Below, piece after piece: positions 29,024 to 38,714 of a stretch of 64,000 nt of DNA (position 1 is its first letter; each line of letters starts with the position of its first letter). The stretch is taken from contig JAFRLY010000026.1 in the NCBI GenBank assembly GCA_017431005.1, positions 50,214-114,213 on the forward strand, in the 5' to 3' direction. The position numbers and the translations under genes were made by a program. The notes under the pieces are model-generated. The model saw nothing but the letters and a program-made list of their open reading frames with translations. It was not told the DNA's origin and ran no database searches. The DNA comes from Clostridia bacterium. GTDB taxonomy: Bacteria > Bacillota > Clostridia > Christensenellales > Aristaeellaceae.

Positions 29024-32000
29024 ATGGCGATTTTGGATATGCTGACCCTGCCCGGGCTGGAGGAAATGTGCCGGGCCAGGCCGGGTGAAACAATTGTGCT
29101 GAGCGGCATCAGCGGAACGCTGGCCGCGGTGGCGGCCTGCCTGGCTGCCGGGCGCGGACGACGGGTGCTGCTGGTGGCGGACAACGACCTGAAGGCCAAC
29201 CGGGCCGCAGAGGACATCCGTCAGCTGCGGCCGGAGGGCTGCGCCTTCCTGCCCGGAGGGGAAATTGACCTGACCCGGGCAGCCGGCAGCCTGGAAAGCA
29301 GCTGGCGCAGACTGGAGGCGCTGGCGGCGGTTCAGAATGAGAAGACCGTGATTCTCTGCACCAGCGCGGAAGCCATGGCTCAGCGGATGGGCAGGCCGGA
29401 GCCGTTCCGGGAAGCCATTGTCCGGCTGGAACGGGGCGGCGTATACGCGCCGGCATCCCTGTGCCAGCGGCTGATCCGCATGGGATATGAACGGGTGGCC
29501 ATGGTGGAGGGCAAAGGCCAGTTCGCTCAGCGCGGCGCGATTCTGGACGTTTATCCGCCGGCGCTGCCTCAGGCCGTGCGCATCGAGTTTTTTGACGATG
29601 AAATTGATTCCCTGCGGAGCTTTGACTGCATCAGCCAGCGGAGCCTGGAGGACCTGAATGAAGTGACGCTGACGCCGGCCTGCGAGGCGCTGCTGCCGGA
29701 AACAGAATACGCTTCCGCCGCGAAAAGAATGCGGGAAGCGCTGGCTGGAATGGACGAGACGCCGGAGGAAAGCCGGCTGTTTGATGATCTGCCGCCCATG
29801 CCGGAGGATGATGACGACCTGGCGGAAACCTTTGACAAAACCGTTGGGCCGAAGGTGCGGGAGCGGGTTTACCGGGAGGCTGAGGCGGATGCCGCCGGGC
29901 GCCGGCTGGAACGGCTGCGGGCGGACGCGGACAGCGTGGAAGCCGGCGTGCCCTTCCGGCGGATGCGGGCGTGGATCCCGGTGCTGACGGAGCATACGGC
30001 CGCTGTTGCGGACTGGTTCCGGCCGGATCTGGTGCTGCTGATGGAACCGGACAGGCAGCGCCAGCGGATCAACGAACGGCTGCTGGGCTTCGCGGAGGAT
30101 CTGAATAACGCTATTGCCCGGGGAGAGGCCGTAACGGAGCAGGAGAAGCTGCTGCGCTCCTGGGAGGAGATCCGGGAAACGCTGAAGAGCTATCCTCTCG
30201 GGCTGCTGACAGAAATGCTGCTCGGCCTGGGCGGGCTGCAGCCCACGGCCTCCTTCGCGGCGGATGCCGTGAGCCTGACAGGCTACAACGGACAGATCCG
30301 GAACCTGAAAAACGATCTGACTGCCTGGCGGGAAAAGGGATACAGGATGCTGCTGTTGTCCGGCGGAGAAGCCAGGGGACAGCGCCTGGCGGATTCCCTG
30401 GCCGAGATGGGGGAAAAGGCGCGCTTTTCAAAAGAGCCGGAGGCGCCCGGGAAGGGAGAAATCCTGATCCTGCCCCTGACCCTGAGCCGGGGCTTCGTGC
30501 TGCGGGACTGCGGCGCGGCGGTTGTCTCCGACGCGGACATCTGGGGCGAGGGCTACCGGAAGAGCAAGAGCCGCAAGCACAGCGGGGAGCGCATTTCCAC
30601 CTTTACGGATCTGAAGACCGGCGACTATGTGGTGCATGAGGATCACGGCGTCGGGATTTACCGGGGAACGACCCGGATCCAGAGCGAAGGTACCTGGCGG
30701 GATTACCTGCTGATTCAGTACAACGGAAACGACAAGCTGTATGTGCCGGTGGAACAGCTGGACCGCGTGCAGCGCTATATCGGGAACCCGAACCAGCCGC
30801 CGAAGCTGAACAATCTGGGCGGCGGGGAATGGGCGCGCCAGAAGGGCAAGGTCAAGGAAAGCCTGAAGACCCTGGCCTTCGACCTGAAGGCTCTGTACGC
30901 TGAGCGTACGCAGAACACAGGCTTTGCCTTCAGCCCGGAGACCGCCTGGCAGCGGGAGTTTGAGGATGAGTTCCCCTGGGAGCTGACGCCGGACCAGGCC
31001 CAGAGTGTCCGGGAAATCAACCGGGATATGGAAAGCGACCGGAATATGGACCGTCTGCTGTGCGGAGACGTGGGTTACGGCAAGACGGAGGTGAGCCTGC
31101 GCGCGGCCTTTAAGGCCGTCATGGACAACAAGCAGGTGGCGCTGCTGGCGCCCACCACCATTCTGGTACAGCAGCATTACAACACAATTGTAAAGCGCTT
31201 CCGGCACACCGGGGCCAGAATAGACTTTCTGAGCCGGTTCCGTACGGCAAAGGAGCAGAAGCAGGTGCTAGCCAGGCTGGCAGAGGGGGAAATCGATATT
31301 CTGATCGGTACGCACCGGATGCTGGCGAAGGACGTGAAGTTCAAGGACCTGGGGCTGCTGATTGTGGACGAGGAGCAGCGCTTCGGCGTGGCCCATAAGG
31401 AAATCATCAAGAACCTGAAACGGCAGGTGGACGTGCTGACCCTGAGCGCGACGCCGATTCCCAGAACCCTGCACATGAGCATGGTGGGCATCCGGGACAT
31501 GAGCGTTCTGGAAACACCGCCGGAGGAGCGCATGCCGGTTCAGACGGTGGTGACGGAATATTCGGACGCCCTGATCCGGGACGCGATTCTGCGGGAGGTG
31601 AGCCGGGGCGGGCAGGTCTATTTCCTGTACAACCGGGTGCGCAGCATAGAAAGCTTTTACGGAAGGCTCCGGGCGCTGGTGCCGGAGGCCAGGATCGGAG
31701 TGGCGCACGGACAGATGCGGGAGCATGCCCTGGAGGACGTGATGATGGATTTTTATGCCGGCAGCTATGACGTGCTGCTGTGCACAACCATCATCGAGAG
31801 CGGCCTCGACGTTCCAAGCGCCAATACCCTGATCGTGTTTGACGCAGAACGCTTCGGCCTCAGCCAGCTTTATCAGCTGCGGGGCCGGGTGGGCCGCAGC
31901 AACCGGCAGGCCTATGCCTACTTTACCGTGCGGACGGATCATCTGCTGACGGAAACGGCGCAGCAGCGGCTGGAGGCGATCCGGGAATTCACGGAGTTCG

Positions 32001-32653
32001 GCGCCGGCTTCCGCATTGCCATGCGCGACCTGGAAATCCGCGGCGCGGGCAACATTCTGGGACCGGAGCAGCACGGCCATCTGGCTACGGTGGGCTATGA
32101 CATGTACTGCAAGCTGATGGAGGAAACCCTCAGCGAGGTGCAGGGCCGGAGCGTACAGCATGAACTGGAGACCCGGGTGGATCTGCGGGTGGACGCGTTC
32201 CTGCCGACGGACTATGTGGCGGACGAGAAGCAGCGGATGGAGATGTACAAGCGGATTGCTTCAGTGGCCACGGAGGAGGACCGGGCGGACATCACCGACG
32301 AGCTGATCGACCGGTACGGCGATCTCCCCGCGGTGGTGGAAACCCTGCTGGATGTCAGCCAGCTGCGGCAGCTCTGCAACCGGATCGGCGTCAGCCAGCT
32401 GGGACGGAGCAAGGACGGTCTTCGCATGAAGCTGGACGAGCGGTATGTGCCGGAGCCGGCGGCCTTCCTGCAGGCGATCGCCGAAACGGACGGAAGGCTG
32501 GCACTGAGCGCCAGGCCGCCTGCCGCGCTGACGCTCCGGGATCCCCGGCTGCAGGAAAGGGACATGCTCGGAGAAGGACTGAAGGTCATGAAGCGGCTGA
32601 CGAAGCGGCTGCAGGAGCTGGAGGATATGAAGAAGAGCCCGCAGGAGGCCTGA
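29024..32653 (+). CDS. mfd: Transcription-repair coupling factor
   Basis: Mfd removes RNA polymerase stalled at DNA damage and recruits UvrA. From the ATG at 29024 it has about 1,209 residues, the usual size; an earlier in-frame ATG at 28985 has no ribosome site. The N-terminal third is UvrB-like (GQFAQRGAILDVYPP). The CarD-like polymerase-interaction domain contains GDYVVHEDHGVGIYRG. The motor has Walker A GDVGYGKTE (about 681-689), DEEQ (782-785), SATPIPRTL and LRGRVGRSNRQAYAYF. A TRCF C-terminal domain follows. All expected domains are intact. Confidence 0.97.
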   Translation: MAILDMLTLPGLEEMCRARPGETIVLSGISGTLAAVAACLAAGRGRRVLLVADNDLKANRAAEDIRQLRPEGCAFLPGGEIDLTRAAGSLESSWRRLEALAAVQNEKTVILCTSAEAMAQRMGRPEPFREAIVRLERGGVYAPASLCQRLIRMGYERVAMVEGKGQFAQRGAILDVYPPALPQAVRIEFFDDEIDSLRSFDCISQRSLEDLNEVTLTPACEALLPETEYASAAKRMREALAGMDETPEESRLFDDLPPMPEDDDDLAETFDKTVGPKVRERVYREAEADAAGRRLERLRADADSVEAGVPFRRMRAWIPVLTEHTAAVADWFRPDLVLLMEPDRQRQRINERLLGFAEDLNNAIARGEAVTEQEKLLRSWEEIRETLKSYPLGLLTEMLLGLGGLQPTASFAADAVSLTGYNGQIRNLKNDLTAWREKGYRMLLLSGGEARGQRLADSLAEMGEKARFSKEPEAPGKGEILILPLTLSRGFVLRDCGAAVVSDADIWGEGYRKSKSRKHSGERISTFTDLKTGDYVVHEDHGVGIYRGTTRIQSEGTWRDYLLIQYNGNDKLYVPVEQLDRVQRYIGNPNQPPKLNNLGGGEWARQKGKVKESLKTLAFDLKALYAERTQNTGFAFSPETAWQREFEDEFPWELTPDQAQSVREINRDMESDRNMDRLLCGDVGYGKTEVSLRAAFKAVMDNKQVALLAPTTILVQQHYNTIVKRFRHTGARIDFLSRFRTAKEQKQVLARLAEGEIDILIGTHRMLAKDVKFKDLGLLIVDEEQRFGVAHKEIIKNLKRQVDVLTLSATPIPRTLHMSMVGIRDMSVLETPPEERMPVQTVVTEYSDALIRDAILREVSRGGQVYFLYNRVRSIESFYGRLRALVPEARIGVAHGQMREHALEDVMMDFYAGSYDVLLCTTIIESGLDVPSANTLIVFDAERFGLSQLYQLRGRVGRSNRQAYAYFTVRTDHLLTETAQQRLEAIREFTEFGAGFRIAMRDLEIRGAGNILGPEQHGHLATVGYDMYCKLMEETLSEVQGRSVQHELETRVDLRVDAFLPTDYVADEKQRMEMYKRIASVATEEDRADITDELIDRYGDLPAVVETLLDVSQLRQLCNRIGVSQLGRSKDGLRMKLDERYVPEPAAFLQAIAETDGRLALSARPPAALTLRDPRLQERDMLGEGLKVMKRLTKRLQELEDMKKSPQEA

Positions 32654-32678
32654 CGGGCCGGAAGGGGGAAAAACGGAG

Positions 32679-33164
32679 ATGCGCCTGAGGAAGGAGTACC
32701 TGATCGTGCCTGCCGTGCTGGCGGCGGACCGGGTGCTGAAGCTTCTCGCTCCGCGGCTGCCGGAGGAAGGGATGACGCTGATTCCGGGCATGCTGCAGCT
32801 GCGCTTTACAGTAAACCGGGGCATCGCCTTTTCCCTGCTGAGCGGGCAGCCGCGGCTGCTGGGCGTGCTGAGCCTGGCGGTGATAGCCGGCATGATTCTT
32901 TTTCTGAGAAAGAAGGAGCTGAAGCCTTTTCCGCTTGCGGCCCTGATGCTGATGCTGGGCGGTGCGCTGGGCAACGCCGCGGACCGCCTGCTGCTGGGAT
33001 ATGTACCGGACATGATAGAGCTGCTGTTCGTGCGTTTCGCGGTATTCAACGCCGCGGACGCGGCGCTGACCATCGGCTGCGGCATGATGCTGATCAGCCT
33101 GCTGCTGCGGAAGAACGACTGGGCGGAACAGACCGGAGAGCGGAAAACGGACGACGGAAAGTAA
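32679..33164 (+). CDS. lspA: Lipoprotein signal peptidase (signal peptidase II)
   Basis: A 161-residue membrane aspartyl protease that trims lipoprotein signal peptides. It has four hydrophobic segments, the conserved FTVNRGIAFSLL and GGALGNAADR blocks, and the catalytic Asp111 (VPDMIE) and Asp127 (FNAADAAL). A GGAAGGGGG ribosome site lies upstream. A substrate is visible in this window: the sugar-binding lipoprotein at 46065-47675. An RluD-like gene follows directly, as in many bacteria. Confidence 0.93.
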   Translation: MRLRKEYLIVPAVLAADRVLKLLAPRLPEEGMTLIPGMLQLRFTVNRGIAFSLLSGQPRLLGVLSLAVIAGMILFLRKKELKPFPLAALMLMLGGALGNAADRLLLGYVPDMIELLFVRFAVFNAADAALTIGCGMMLISLLLRKNDWAEQTGERKTDDGK

Positions 33165-33178
33165 AGGGGAAGAACAGT

Positions 33179-34105
33179 ATGGAGGAACAGAGCTACCGCA
33201 CGGAAGCGGACGGAGGACGGCTGGATGTTCTGCTGAGCCGGGAAACCGGGCTGAGCCGCAGCCGGGTCGCCGCGCTGATGGAGCAGGGCTGCTGCACCGC
33301 CGCGGGAGAAATCTGCCGGAAGGCCGGAACAAAGGCGCCGGCAGGAACCGAGATTGTCCTGAAGGTTCCGGCACCCCGGGAAACCGCGCCGCAGGCGGAG
33401 AACATTCCTCTGGAAATCCTGTATGAGGATGAGGATCTGGCAGTTGTGATCAAACCCCGCGGCATGGTTGTGCATCCGGCTGCCGGGCACTGGGACGGGA
33501 CGCTGGTGAATGCCCTGCTGGGACAGCTGAATTCCCTGGGCGGGATCGGCGGCGAGCTGCGGCCCGGGATCGTTCACCGGCTGGACAAGGACACCTCCGG
33601 CCTGATGCTGGTGGCCAAAAACGATGAGACGCAGGAGGCGCTCAGCCGCATGCTGCAGGAGCGCAGCGTGGAGAAGCATTACCGGGCCATGGTGGAGGGA
33701 CTGATGAAGGAATCCCGGGGACGGATTGACGCGCCGATTGACAGGAGCCGCAGGGACCGGAAAAAGATGGCGGTGGATCCGGACGGCCGCGAGGCGGTGA
33801 CAGAGTGGACCGTGCTTGCGGAGGGGCGGGGCTGCAGCCTGCTGGACGTTCATATTCTGACAGGACGCACGCATCAGATCCGTGTGCATATGCGCAGCGT
33901 GAATCACCCGGTATGCGGCGATCCGCTGTACGGGTTTGAGCGCGGGATCAGGGTGCCCTGCCTGATGCTGCATGCCCGGTCCCTGATATTCAGACATCCC
34001 CGGACGGGCAGGGAGCTGTTTTTCCAGGCGCCGCTGCCGGAGGATTTCCTGCAGGGACTGAGAAGCGGCGGCATCCAATGGACGGAGCAGGAGGAGACGG
34101 TATGA
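33179..34105 (+). CDS. RluA/RluD-family RNA pseudouridine synthase
   Basis: A 308-residue pseudouridine synthase. The N-terminal S4 RNA-binding domain (about 14-60) is followed by the catalytic domain with Asp136 in GIVHRLDKDTSGLMLVAK and later GRTHQIRVHMRSVNHPVCGDPLYG. It should modify uridines in 23S rRNA or tRNA; RluD is the nearest named relative, but the exact sites cannot be read from sequence. Its stop codon overlaps the next start (ATGA), implying translational coupling to the PHP phosphatase. Confidence 0.9.
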   Translation: MEEQSYRTEADGGRLDVLLSRETGLSRSRVAALMEQGCCTAAGEICRKAGTKAPAGTEIVLKVPAPRETAPQAENIPLEILYEDEDLAVVIKPRGMVVHPAAGHWDGTLVNALLGQLNSLGGIGGELRPGIVHRLDKDTSGLMLVAKNDETQEALSRMLQERSVEKHYRAMVEGLMKESRGRIDAPIDRSRRDRKKMAVDPDGREAVTEWTVLAEGRGCSLLDVHILTGRTHQIRVHMRSVNHPVCGDPLYGFERGIRVPCLMLHARSLIFRHPRTGRELFFQAPLPEDFLQGLRSGGIQWTEQEETV

Positions 34106-34902
34106 AGCTGAAAGCCAACTACCATACCCATACGTGCTTCTGCGACGGGACAGCCGCGCCGGAGGACATGGTGAAACAGGCGCTGCGGCTGGGCTTTGAG
34201 CACCTGGGCTTCTCCGGTCATGTGGATATTTCCCCGAAAATGGATATTCCGGCGTATCAGAAGGAAATCCGCCGCCTGGCGGAGGTTTATGCCGGTCAGA
34301 TTGACATCCTGTGCGGCGGGGAACTGGACAGCCTGTATCCGGACCGGCATCCGGCCGGTTTCGATTTTCTGATCGGATCGGTGCACCATCTGCGGGCCGG
34401 CGGGGAGACCCCGCTGGCTGTGGACTGGGATGTTCAGATGAAACAGCTGCTGGAATACTACGGCGGGGACGGGTACCGGCTCTGCAGGGCATACTACCGG
34501 CAGATCGCGGAGGCTTACGGGAAGGGCGGCTGCACCTGGATCGGCCATTTTGATCTGGTGACCCGGTTCAATCCGCTCTGGCACTTTGCGGACGAAACGG
34601 ATCCGCGGTATCTGCAGCCCGCCTTTGAGGCGATGGACGTACTGGCGGAGCGGGGCCTTCCTTTTGAGATCAATACCAAGCAGGCAGCATCCGGAAAGAT
34701 TTTTCCGGCGGAAACTCTGCTGCGCCATCTCCGGGAACGGGGCGGGGAAATTCTGATCAGCTCCGACGCGCACCGGCCGGAGGATCTGGACCAGGGCTTT
34801 GACACGGCAGTCGGAATGGCGCTGGCCTGCGGCTTTGATCATGTGAACATTCTGACGACGGAAAACGGCATGCCGGTGTTTCATCCGGTGCCCATTGTAT
34901 AA
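34102..34902 (+). CDS. Histidinol-phosphatase-like PHP-domain protein
   Basis: A 266-residue PHP-domain phosphoesterase of the HisJ/HisK type. The metal motif NYHTHTCFCDG lies at the N-terminus. GFSGHVDIS, GGELDSLYPDR and the C-terminal ISSDAHRPEDLD supply further metal ligands. The ATG at 34102 overlaps the upstream stop codon by four bases and is preceded by GGAGGAG. Histidinol-phosphate hydrolysis is the best guess, but no other his genes are near, so another phosphate substrate is possible. Confidence 0.78.
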   Translation: MKLKANYHTHTCFCDGTAAPEDMVKQALRLGFEHLGFSGHVDISPKMDIPAYQKEIRRLAEVYAGQIDILCGGELDSLYPDRHPAGFDFLIGSVHHLRAGGETPLAVDWDVQMKQLLEYYGGDGYRLCRAYYRQIAEAYGKGGCTWIGHFDLVTRFNPLWHFADETDPRYLQPAFEAMDVLAERGLPFEINTKQAASGKIFPAETLLRHLRERGGEILISSDAHRPEDLDQGFDTAVGMALACGFDHVNILTTENGMPVFHPVPIV

Positions 34903-34908
34903 AAAAAC

Positions 34909-34935
34909 GGGACGCGGTTTCGCGTCCTGATTTTT
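34909..34935. terminator. Bidirectional terminator
   Basis: GGACGCG (34910-34916) and CGCGTCC (34921-34927) form a GC-rich stem with a four-base loop, flanked by seven A residues on the left and TGATTTTTT on the right. It can stop both the PHP-phosphatase transcript and the convergent rfbD transcript. Confidence 0.88.
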
Positions 34936-34945
34936 TATCGGATCG

Positions 34946-35806
34946 TCAGAAAAGAATCTGCTCTTCCCTCAGCTCCTGCAGATAGCGGTCCAGCGCGCTG
35001 TCAACGGAAGGCATGGGATGAATTCCGGCGTCCTTCAGCGACTGAGCGGAAAGGCGGGAATTCAGCGGCCTGCGCGCAGCTGTCGGATACTCGGAGGTGA
35101 GCACGGGAACGACCTGGCAGGGAAGCCCGGCCTTCCGCATGATTTTTTCAGCGAACTCCGCCCAGGAGATATATCCCTCGTTGCGGACATGATAGATTCC
35201 GTATTTCTCGGTGGGAATCAGATCACAGATCACCCTGGCAAGATCCCGGGTATAGGTGGGGGAACCGACCTGATCGCATACCACCCGGACCTGGGGATGC
35301 TCCGTTCCGAGCCGCAGCATGGTGCGGACGAAGTTTTTGCCGTTCCTGCCGAAAACCCAGCTTGTGCGCAGAATAAAGAAGCGGGTCATCAGAGAACGCA
35401 CGGCCATTTCCCCCTGGACCTTGGACAGGCCGTAGACATTCCGGGGATTGTAGGGCTCGTTTGTTTCAAAGGGCTGATCCCCGTCGCCGGAGAAAACATA
35501 ATCCGTGGAAATATAAACGACCTTCGCGCCGACAGACAGCGCGGCACGGACGATATTGATAGTGCCGACGCCGTTTACCCTGGCGCAGATCTCCGGTTCG
35601 GATTCCGCTTTATCCACCGCGGTATACGCGGCGCAATGGACAATCACATCGGGACCGTAATCCGTGACATAAGCCTTGACCGCGGCCCCGTCCGTCAGGT
35701 CAAAATCACCGACGTCCACGCCTTTGCATTCGACGCCCTGCTGCTCCAGCAGACGGATGACATCGTAGCCCAGCTGTCCGCCGAATCCTGTAACCAATAC
35801 CTTCAT
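34946..35806 (-). CDS. rfbD: dTDP-4-dehydrorhamnose reductase
   Basis: A 286-residue SDR-type reductase that makes dTDP-L-rhamnose for cell-surface polysaccharide. It has the NAD(P) loop GFGGQLG, VYISTDYVFSG, and the catalytic YGLSK motif in NPRNVYGLSKVQGE. An AAAGGAGGAG ribosome site precedes the ATG. It follows lysC by 54 bases. The other rhamnose genes (rfbA, rfbB, rfbC) are not in the window, so this copy is an orphan here. Confidence 0.9.
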   Translation of the reverse strand: MKVLVTGFGGQLGYDVIRLLEQQGVECKGVDVGDFDLTDGAAVKAYVTDYGPDVIVHCAAYTAVDKAESEPEICARVNGVGTINIVRAALSVGAKVVYISTDYVFSGDGDQPFETNEPYNPRNVYGLSKVQGEMAVRSLMTRFFILRTSWVFGRNGKNFVRTMLRLGTEHPQVRVVCDQVGSPTYTRDLARVICDLIPTEKYGIYHVRNEGYISWAEFAEKIMRKAGLPCQVVPVLTSEYPTAARRPLNSRLSAQSLKDAGIHPMPSVDSALDRYLQELREEQILF

Positions 35807-35860
35807 GAAGCTCCTCCTTTTATGGGGCGTATGATACCCGCCGTGCCGGCCGGCAGCCTG

Positions 35861-37183
35861 TCAGCCGACAAACTCATGATAAATCGCCCGAATGGTGGCT
35901 TCAAAATCACTGTCATTGACGCCGACGATAATGCTCAGCTCGCTGGAACCCTGGTCGATCATCCGTACATTGATCCGGGCCCGGCTCATGGCGGAGAACA
36001 GACGGGCGGCTGTGCCGCAGTTATGCACCATGCCGCGGCCGACAGTGGCGATGATGGACATTTCGTCATTTACGGAAACGGAACCGCTGCCTTCCACCAG
36101 CTCCTCGATTTTCTCGATAATTTCATCCCGGTGCGGCGCCAGCGCCTTGCTGGAGACAACCACGCAAAGGCTGTCGATGCCGGTGGGCATATGCTCGAAG
36201 GGAACCGCCGCGTCCTCCAGCACCTGCAGCACCTTGCGGCCGAAACCAACCTCGCTGTTCATCATGTTCTTTTCAACGCTGATGACGCTGTAGCCCTTGT
36301 GGCCGGCGATGCCGGTGATTGTGGGAACGGACACCTCATGCGGCGCGTTTTTGCTGATGATGGTTCCGGGATGGAAGGGCTTGTTGGTGTTCCGGATATT
36401 CGTCGGAATACCGGCCCGGTGCACGGGGAACATGGCATCCTCATGCAGCACGGACGCGCCCATATGGCTCAGCTCCCGGAGCTCCTTATAGGTGATGGAG
36501 GAGATTTCAGCCGGATTGTCCACAATCCGGGGATCCGCCATCAGGAAACCGGAAACATCCGTCCAGTTTTCATAAACATCCGCCTGCACGGCCCGGGCCA
36601 CCAGCGCACCGGTGATATCGCTGCCGCCGCGGGAGAAGGTGCAGACCTCTCCGTTTTCCATGGCGCCGTAAAAGCCCGGTACGACAGTGGGGATACCGTC
36701 CGCCAGCGCGGCAGACAGCTTCTCCTCCGTTTTTTCATCATTCAGCGTCCGGTTGCCGTTGAAAACGACGCCGTCCGCAGCGTCCAGAAAACGCCAGCCC
36801 AGATAATCCGCCATCAGCAGGCCGCAGAGATATTCCCCGCGGCTGGCGCACCAGTCCCGGCTCAGCCCGTCCGCAATACCCTGGCGGACCTTTTCCAGAT
36901 CATCCTCGATATGAATCTTCAGACCCAGCCCCCGGGCAATGGACAGATATCTTTCCTCAATCTTCGCGAAGGTTTCCTCAAAGGAGCGGCCTTCAGAAGC
37001 CTGAGCATGGCACTCATACAGCAGATCGGTGACCTTGTCATCCTCACGGAAGCGTTTCCCGGGCGCGCTGGGAACCAGATAACGGCGCGTCGGCTCCAGC
37101 TCCAGAATGCTGCGGACCTTGCGAAACTGTTCATCATTCGCCAGGGATGAACCACCAAATTTGGTGACGATACATTCGAGCAC
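35861..37183 (-). CDS. lysC: Aspartate kinase
   Basis: A 440-residue aspartokinase that phosphorylates aspartate, the entry to lysine, threonine, methionine and diaminopimelate. It begins LECIVTKFGGSSLAN. The mid-protein GSDITGALVARA block and two C-terminal ACT domains (allosteric sites) follow, ending with INVRMIDQGSSELSIIVGV. The start is GTG at 37183, set by GGAGGG six bases upstream. A single long chain rather than split subunits. No lysine riboswitch is visible in the short leader. Confidence 0.93.
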   Translation of the reverse strand: MLECIVTKFGGSSLANDEQFRKVRSILELEPTRRYLVPSAPGKRFREDDKVTDLLYECHAQASEGRSFEETFAKIEERYLSIARGLGLKIHIEDDLEKVRQGIADGLSRDWCASRGEYLCGLLMADYLGWRFLDAADGVVFNGNRTLNDEKTEEKLSAALADGIPTVVPGFYGAMENGEVCTFSRGGSDITGALVARAVQADVYENWTDVSGFLMADPRIVDNPAEISSITYKELRELSHMGASVLHEDAMFPVHRAGIPTNIRNTNKPFHPGTIISKNAPHEVSVPTITGIAGHKGYSVISVEKNMMNSEVGFGRKVLQVLEDAAVPFEHMPTGIDSLCVVVSSKALAPHRDEIIEKIEELVEGSGSVSVNDEMSIIATVGRGMVHNCGTAARLFSAMSRARINVRMIDQGSSELSIIVGVNDSDFEATIRAIYHEFVG

Positions 37184-37218
37184 GGAATTCCCTCCATCAT
37201 TGAAACATCACATTCTTC

Positions 37219-37248
37219 ATTTTACCGCCGCGAAAGCCCTGCTGTCAA
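37219..37248 (-). promoter_or_regulatory. Promoter of lysC
   Basis: On the minus strand TTGACA (37248-37243) and TAAAAT (37224-37219) are 18 bp apart, about 35 bases before the GTG start. Confidence 0.7.
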
Positions 37249-37284
37249 GGAAAGGATGCCCTGAAGGCCATGAACTGCCGGCAT

Positions 37285-37971
37285 TTACTCGGAATCCGGC
37301 TGGAACTGCGGCAGAGAGCTCCGGTGAAGATGGGAGATATCGTTGAACAGGGCCAGCCGGGGAAAAACATATTCGCCGGGAACGGACGGAAAATCCAGAA
37401 TGATAATTGAAGTGAAATCATAGGGCATGACCGTCGCCACCCAGGGGAAGGGAAGACGCAGCAGGCTGGCCAGCACGCAGGCGCCTGAGCCGCCGTGGCT
37501 GAAGAGGGCGATGGTTTCGTCCGCCTGCTTCGTGCACAGAAAGCGCCCGCCGTCATGGCGGTAGCCGCGGTCTTCCAGGAAAGCGTCAAAGGCTGCGGAT
37601 ACCCGGTCAAAATATACGGTGGCTTCATTGCTGCGGAAATAGGGGTGCTTCCGCCAGTCGGAGGCATAAAAATCAAAATTCTCCCGGGCAATCATCCATT
37701 CGCTCAGCGTCCAGGGGTGACCGTTTTCCGGAATGCCGGGACCGCCCCAGGAGATTTCATGCATATAATCCAGCACGGTAACCGGAAGCCCGAGACGCTT
37801 CGCGGTAAAGGAGGCGGTTTCCCGGGCGCGGCCGTTGGGAGAGGAAAAGATCTCAGAGATCCCCTCGCTGCTGAGGCGTTCCGCGGCGGCTTCCGCCTGG
37901 CGGCGGCCTTCCGGGGTCAGACAGTCATGCTCATAATCAGGCTCTCCGTGGCGTACCATAATCAGCCGCAT
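37285..37971 (-). CDS. Histidine phosphatase family protein
   Basis: A 228-residue phosphoglycerate-mutase-like phosphatase. The catalytic RHGEP motif is near the N-terminus (LIMVRHGEPDYEHDCLTPEGRRQA), followed by SSPNGRARETA and a C-terminal ALFSHGGSG with the second His. The substrate is unknown; this superfamily includes phosphoglycerate mutases and many small-molecule phosphatases. The GGAGGATCTGTAT leader gives a good ribosome site. It sits between comF and lysC on the same strand. Confidence 0.85.
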   Translation of the reverse strand: MRLIMVRHGEPDYEHDCLTPEGRRQAEAAAERLSSEGISEIFSSPNGRARETASFTAKRLGLPVTVLDYMHEISWGGPGIPENGHPWTLSEWMIARENFDFYASDWRKHPYFRSNEATVYFDRVSAAFDAFLEDRGYRHDGGRFLCTKQADETIALFSHGGSGACVLASLLRLPFPWVATVMPYDFTSIIILDFPSVPGEYVFPRLALFNDISHLHRSSLPQFQPDSE

Positions 37972-38012
37972 ATACAGATCCTCCTTTTTCTTTCACGCGG
38001 ACAGCGGAGCGG

Positions 38013-38714
38013 TCAGGAACGGAGCGCGTGGGTGGCTGTCAGCACGGTAATTTCAGCGGCGCCTGCCTTCCGCAGCGCTTCAATGCATCGGAGGGCGGTG
38101 GTGCCGGTGGTCAGCACGTCATCAACCAGCAGAACAGGACAGTCAATCGTGCCTGCCGGAGCGTAGGCCTGGCGCAGGTTTTTCCTGCGGTCCTTCATGT
38201 GCAGGGAAGCCTGGGTCCTTGCGCCGTCTTCACGGCGGACCAGAAGCTGCCTGCAGGGAAGATTCAGCCGGCGGGCGAATGCTTCAGCCAGCACCCGGCC
38301 GTGATCAATGCATCTCTCCCGGTGCCGCCGGGCGGGCATCGTTACCCAGGTCACAACGGTATCGGACGTAAAGGAGAGAAAGTCCGGCAGAGGGAGCAGG
38401 AGCGCCGCCAGCTCTTCAGCCGCACAGGCCGCCGCCTGGTGCTTCAGCCTGAGCACCAGGGTCCGGGCCACGCCGCTGTGCGGACGCAGGGAAAAGGCGG
38501 GAACTCCGTCCAGATCCCGGTGCGCCCAGGAGGAAAAGAAATCATCCCGGCGGAGAGAGTCTCTGCAGTCACTGCACAGACATCCGGACCGGACGACGGC
38601 GCCGCAGGCCAGACAGAGGGCTTCCTCCGGATAAATCACATCCTGCAGTAAATGCCCGAAGCGGGAAAAAACAGGCCGCAGCCGCGAAAACAAGGAAACA
38701 GAACGGTGCTTCAT
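38013..38714 (-). CDS. ComF family protein (phosphoribosyltransferase-like)
   Basis: A 233-residue ComFC-like protein. The N-terminus has a small zinc-ribbon-like set of cysteines (LCLACGAVV then CLCSDC). The C-terminal half has a phosphoribosyltransferase fold with the PRPP loop PVLLVDDVLTTGTTALRC. Family members take part in DNA uptake or processing of single-stranded DNA. The start overlaps the recD2 stop by four bases (ATGA), so the two are translationally coupled; both handle DNA. Confidence 0.87.
   Translation of the reverse strand: MKHRSVSLFSRLRPVFSRFGHLLQDVIYPEEALCLACGAVVRSGCLCSDCRDSLRRDDFFSSWAHRDLDGVPAFSLRPHSGVARTLVLRLKHQAAACAAEELAALLLPLPDFLSFTSDTVVTWVTMPARRHRERCIDHGRVLAEAFARRLNLPCRQLLVRREDGARTQASLHMKDRRKNLRQAYAPAGTIDCPVLLVDDVLTTGTTALRCIEALRKAGAAEITVLTATHALRS

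Noticed and set aside
37184-37284. Possible lysine riboswitch before lysC
   Set aside because: The leader from the promoter to the GTG is only about 30 bases, far too short.
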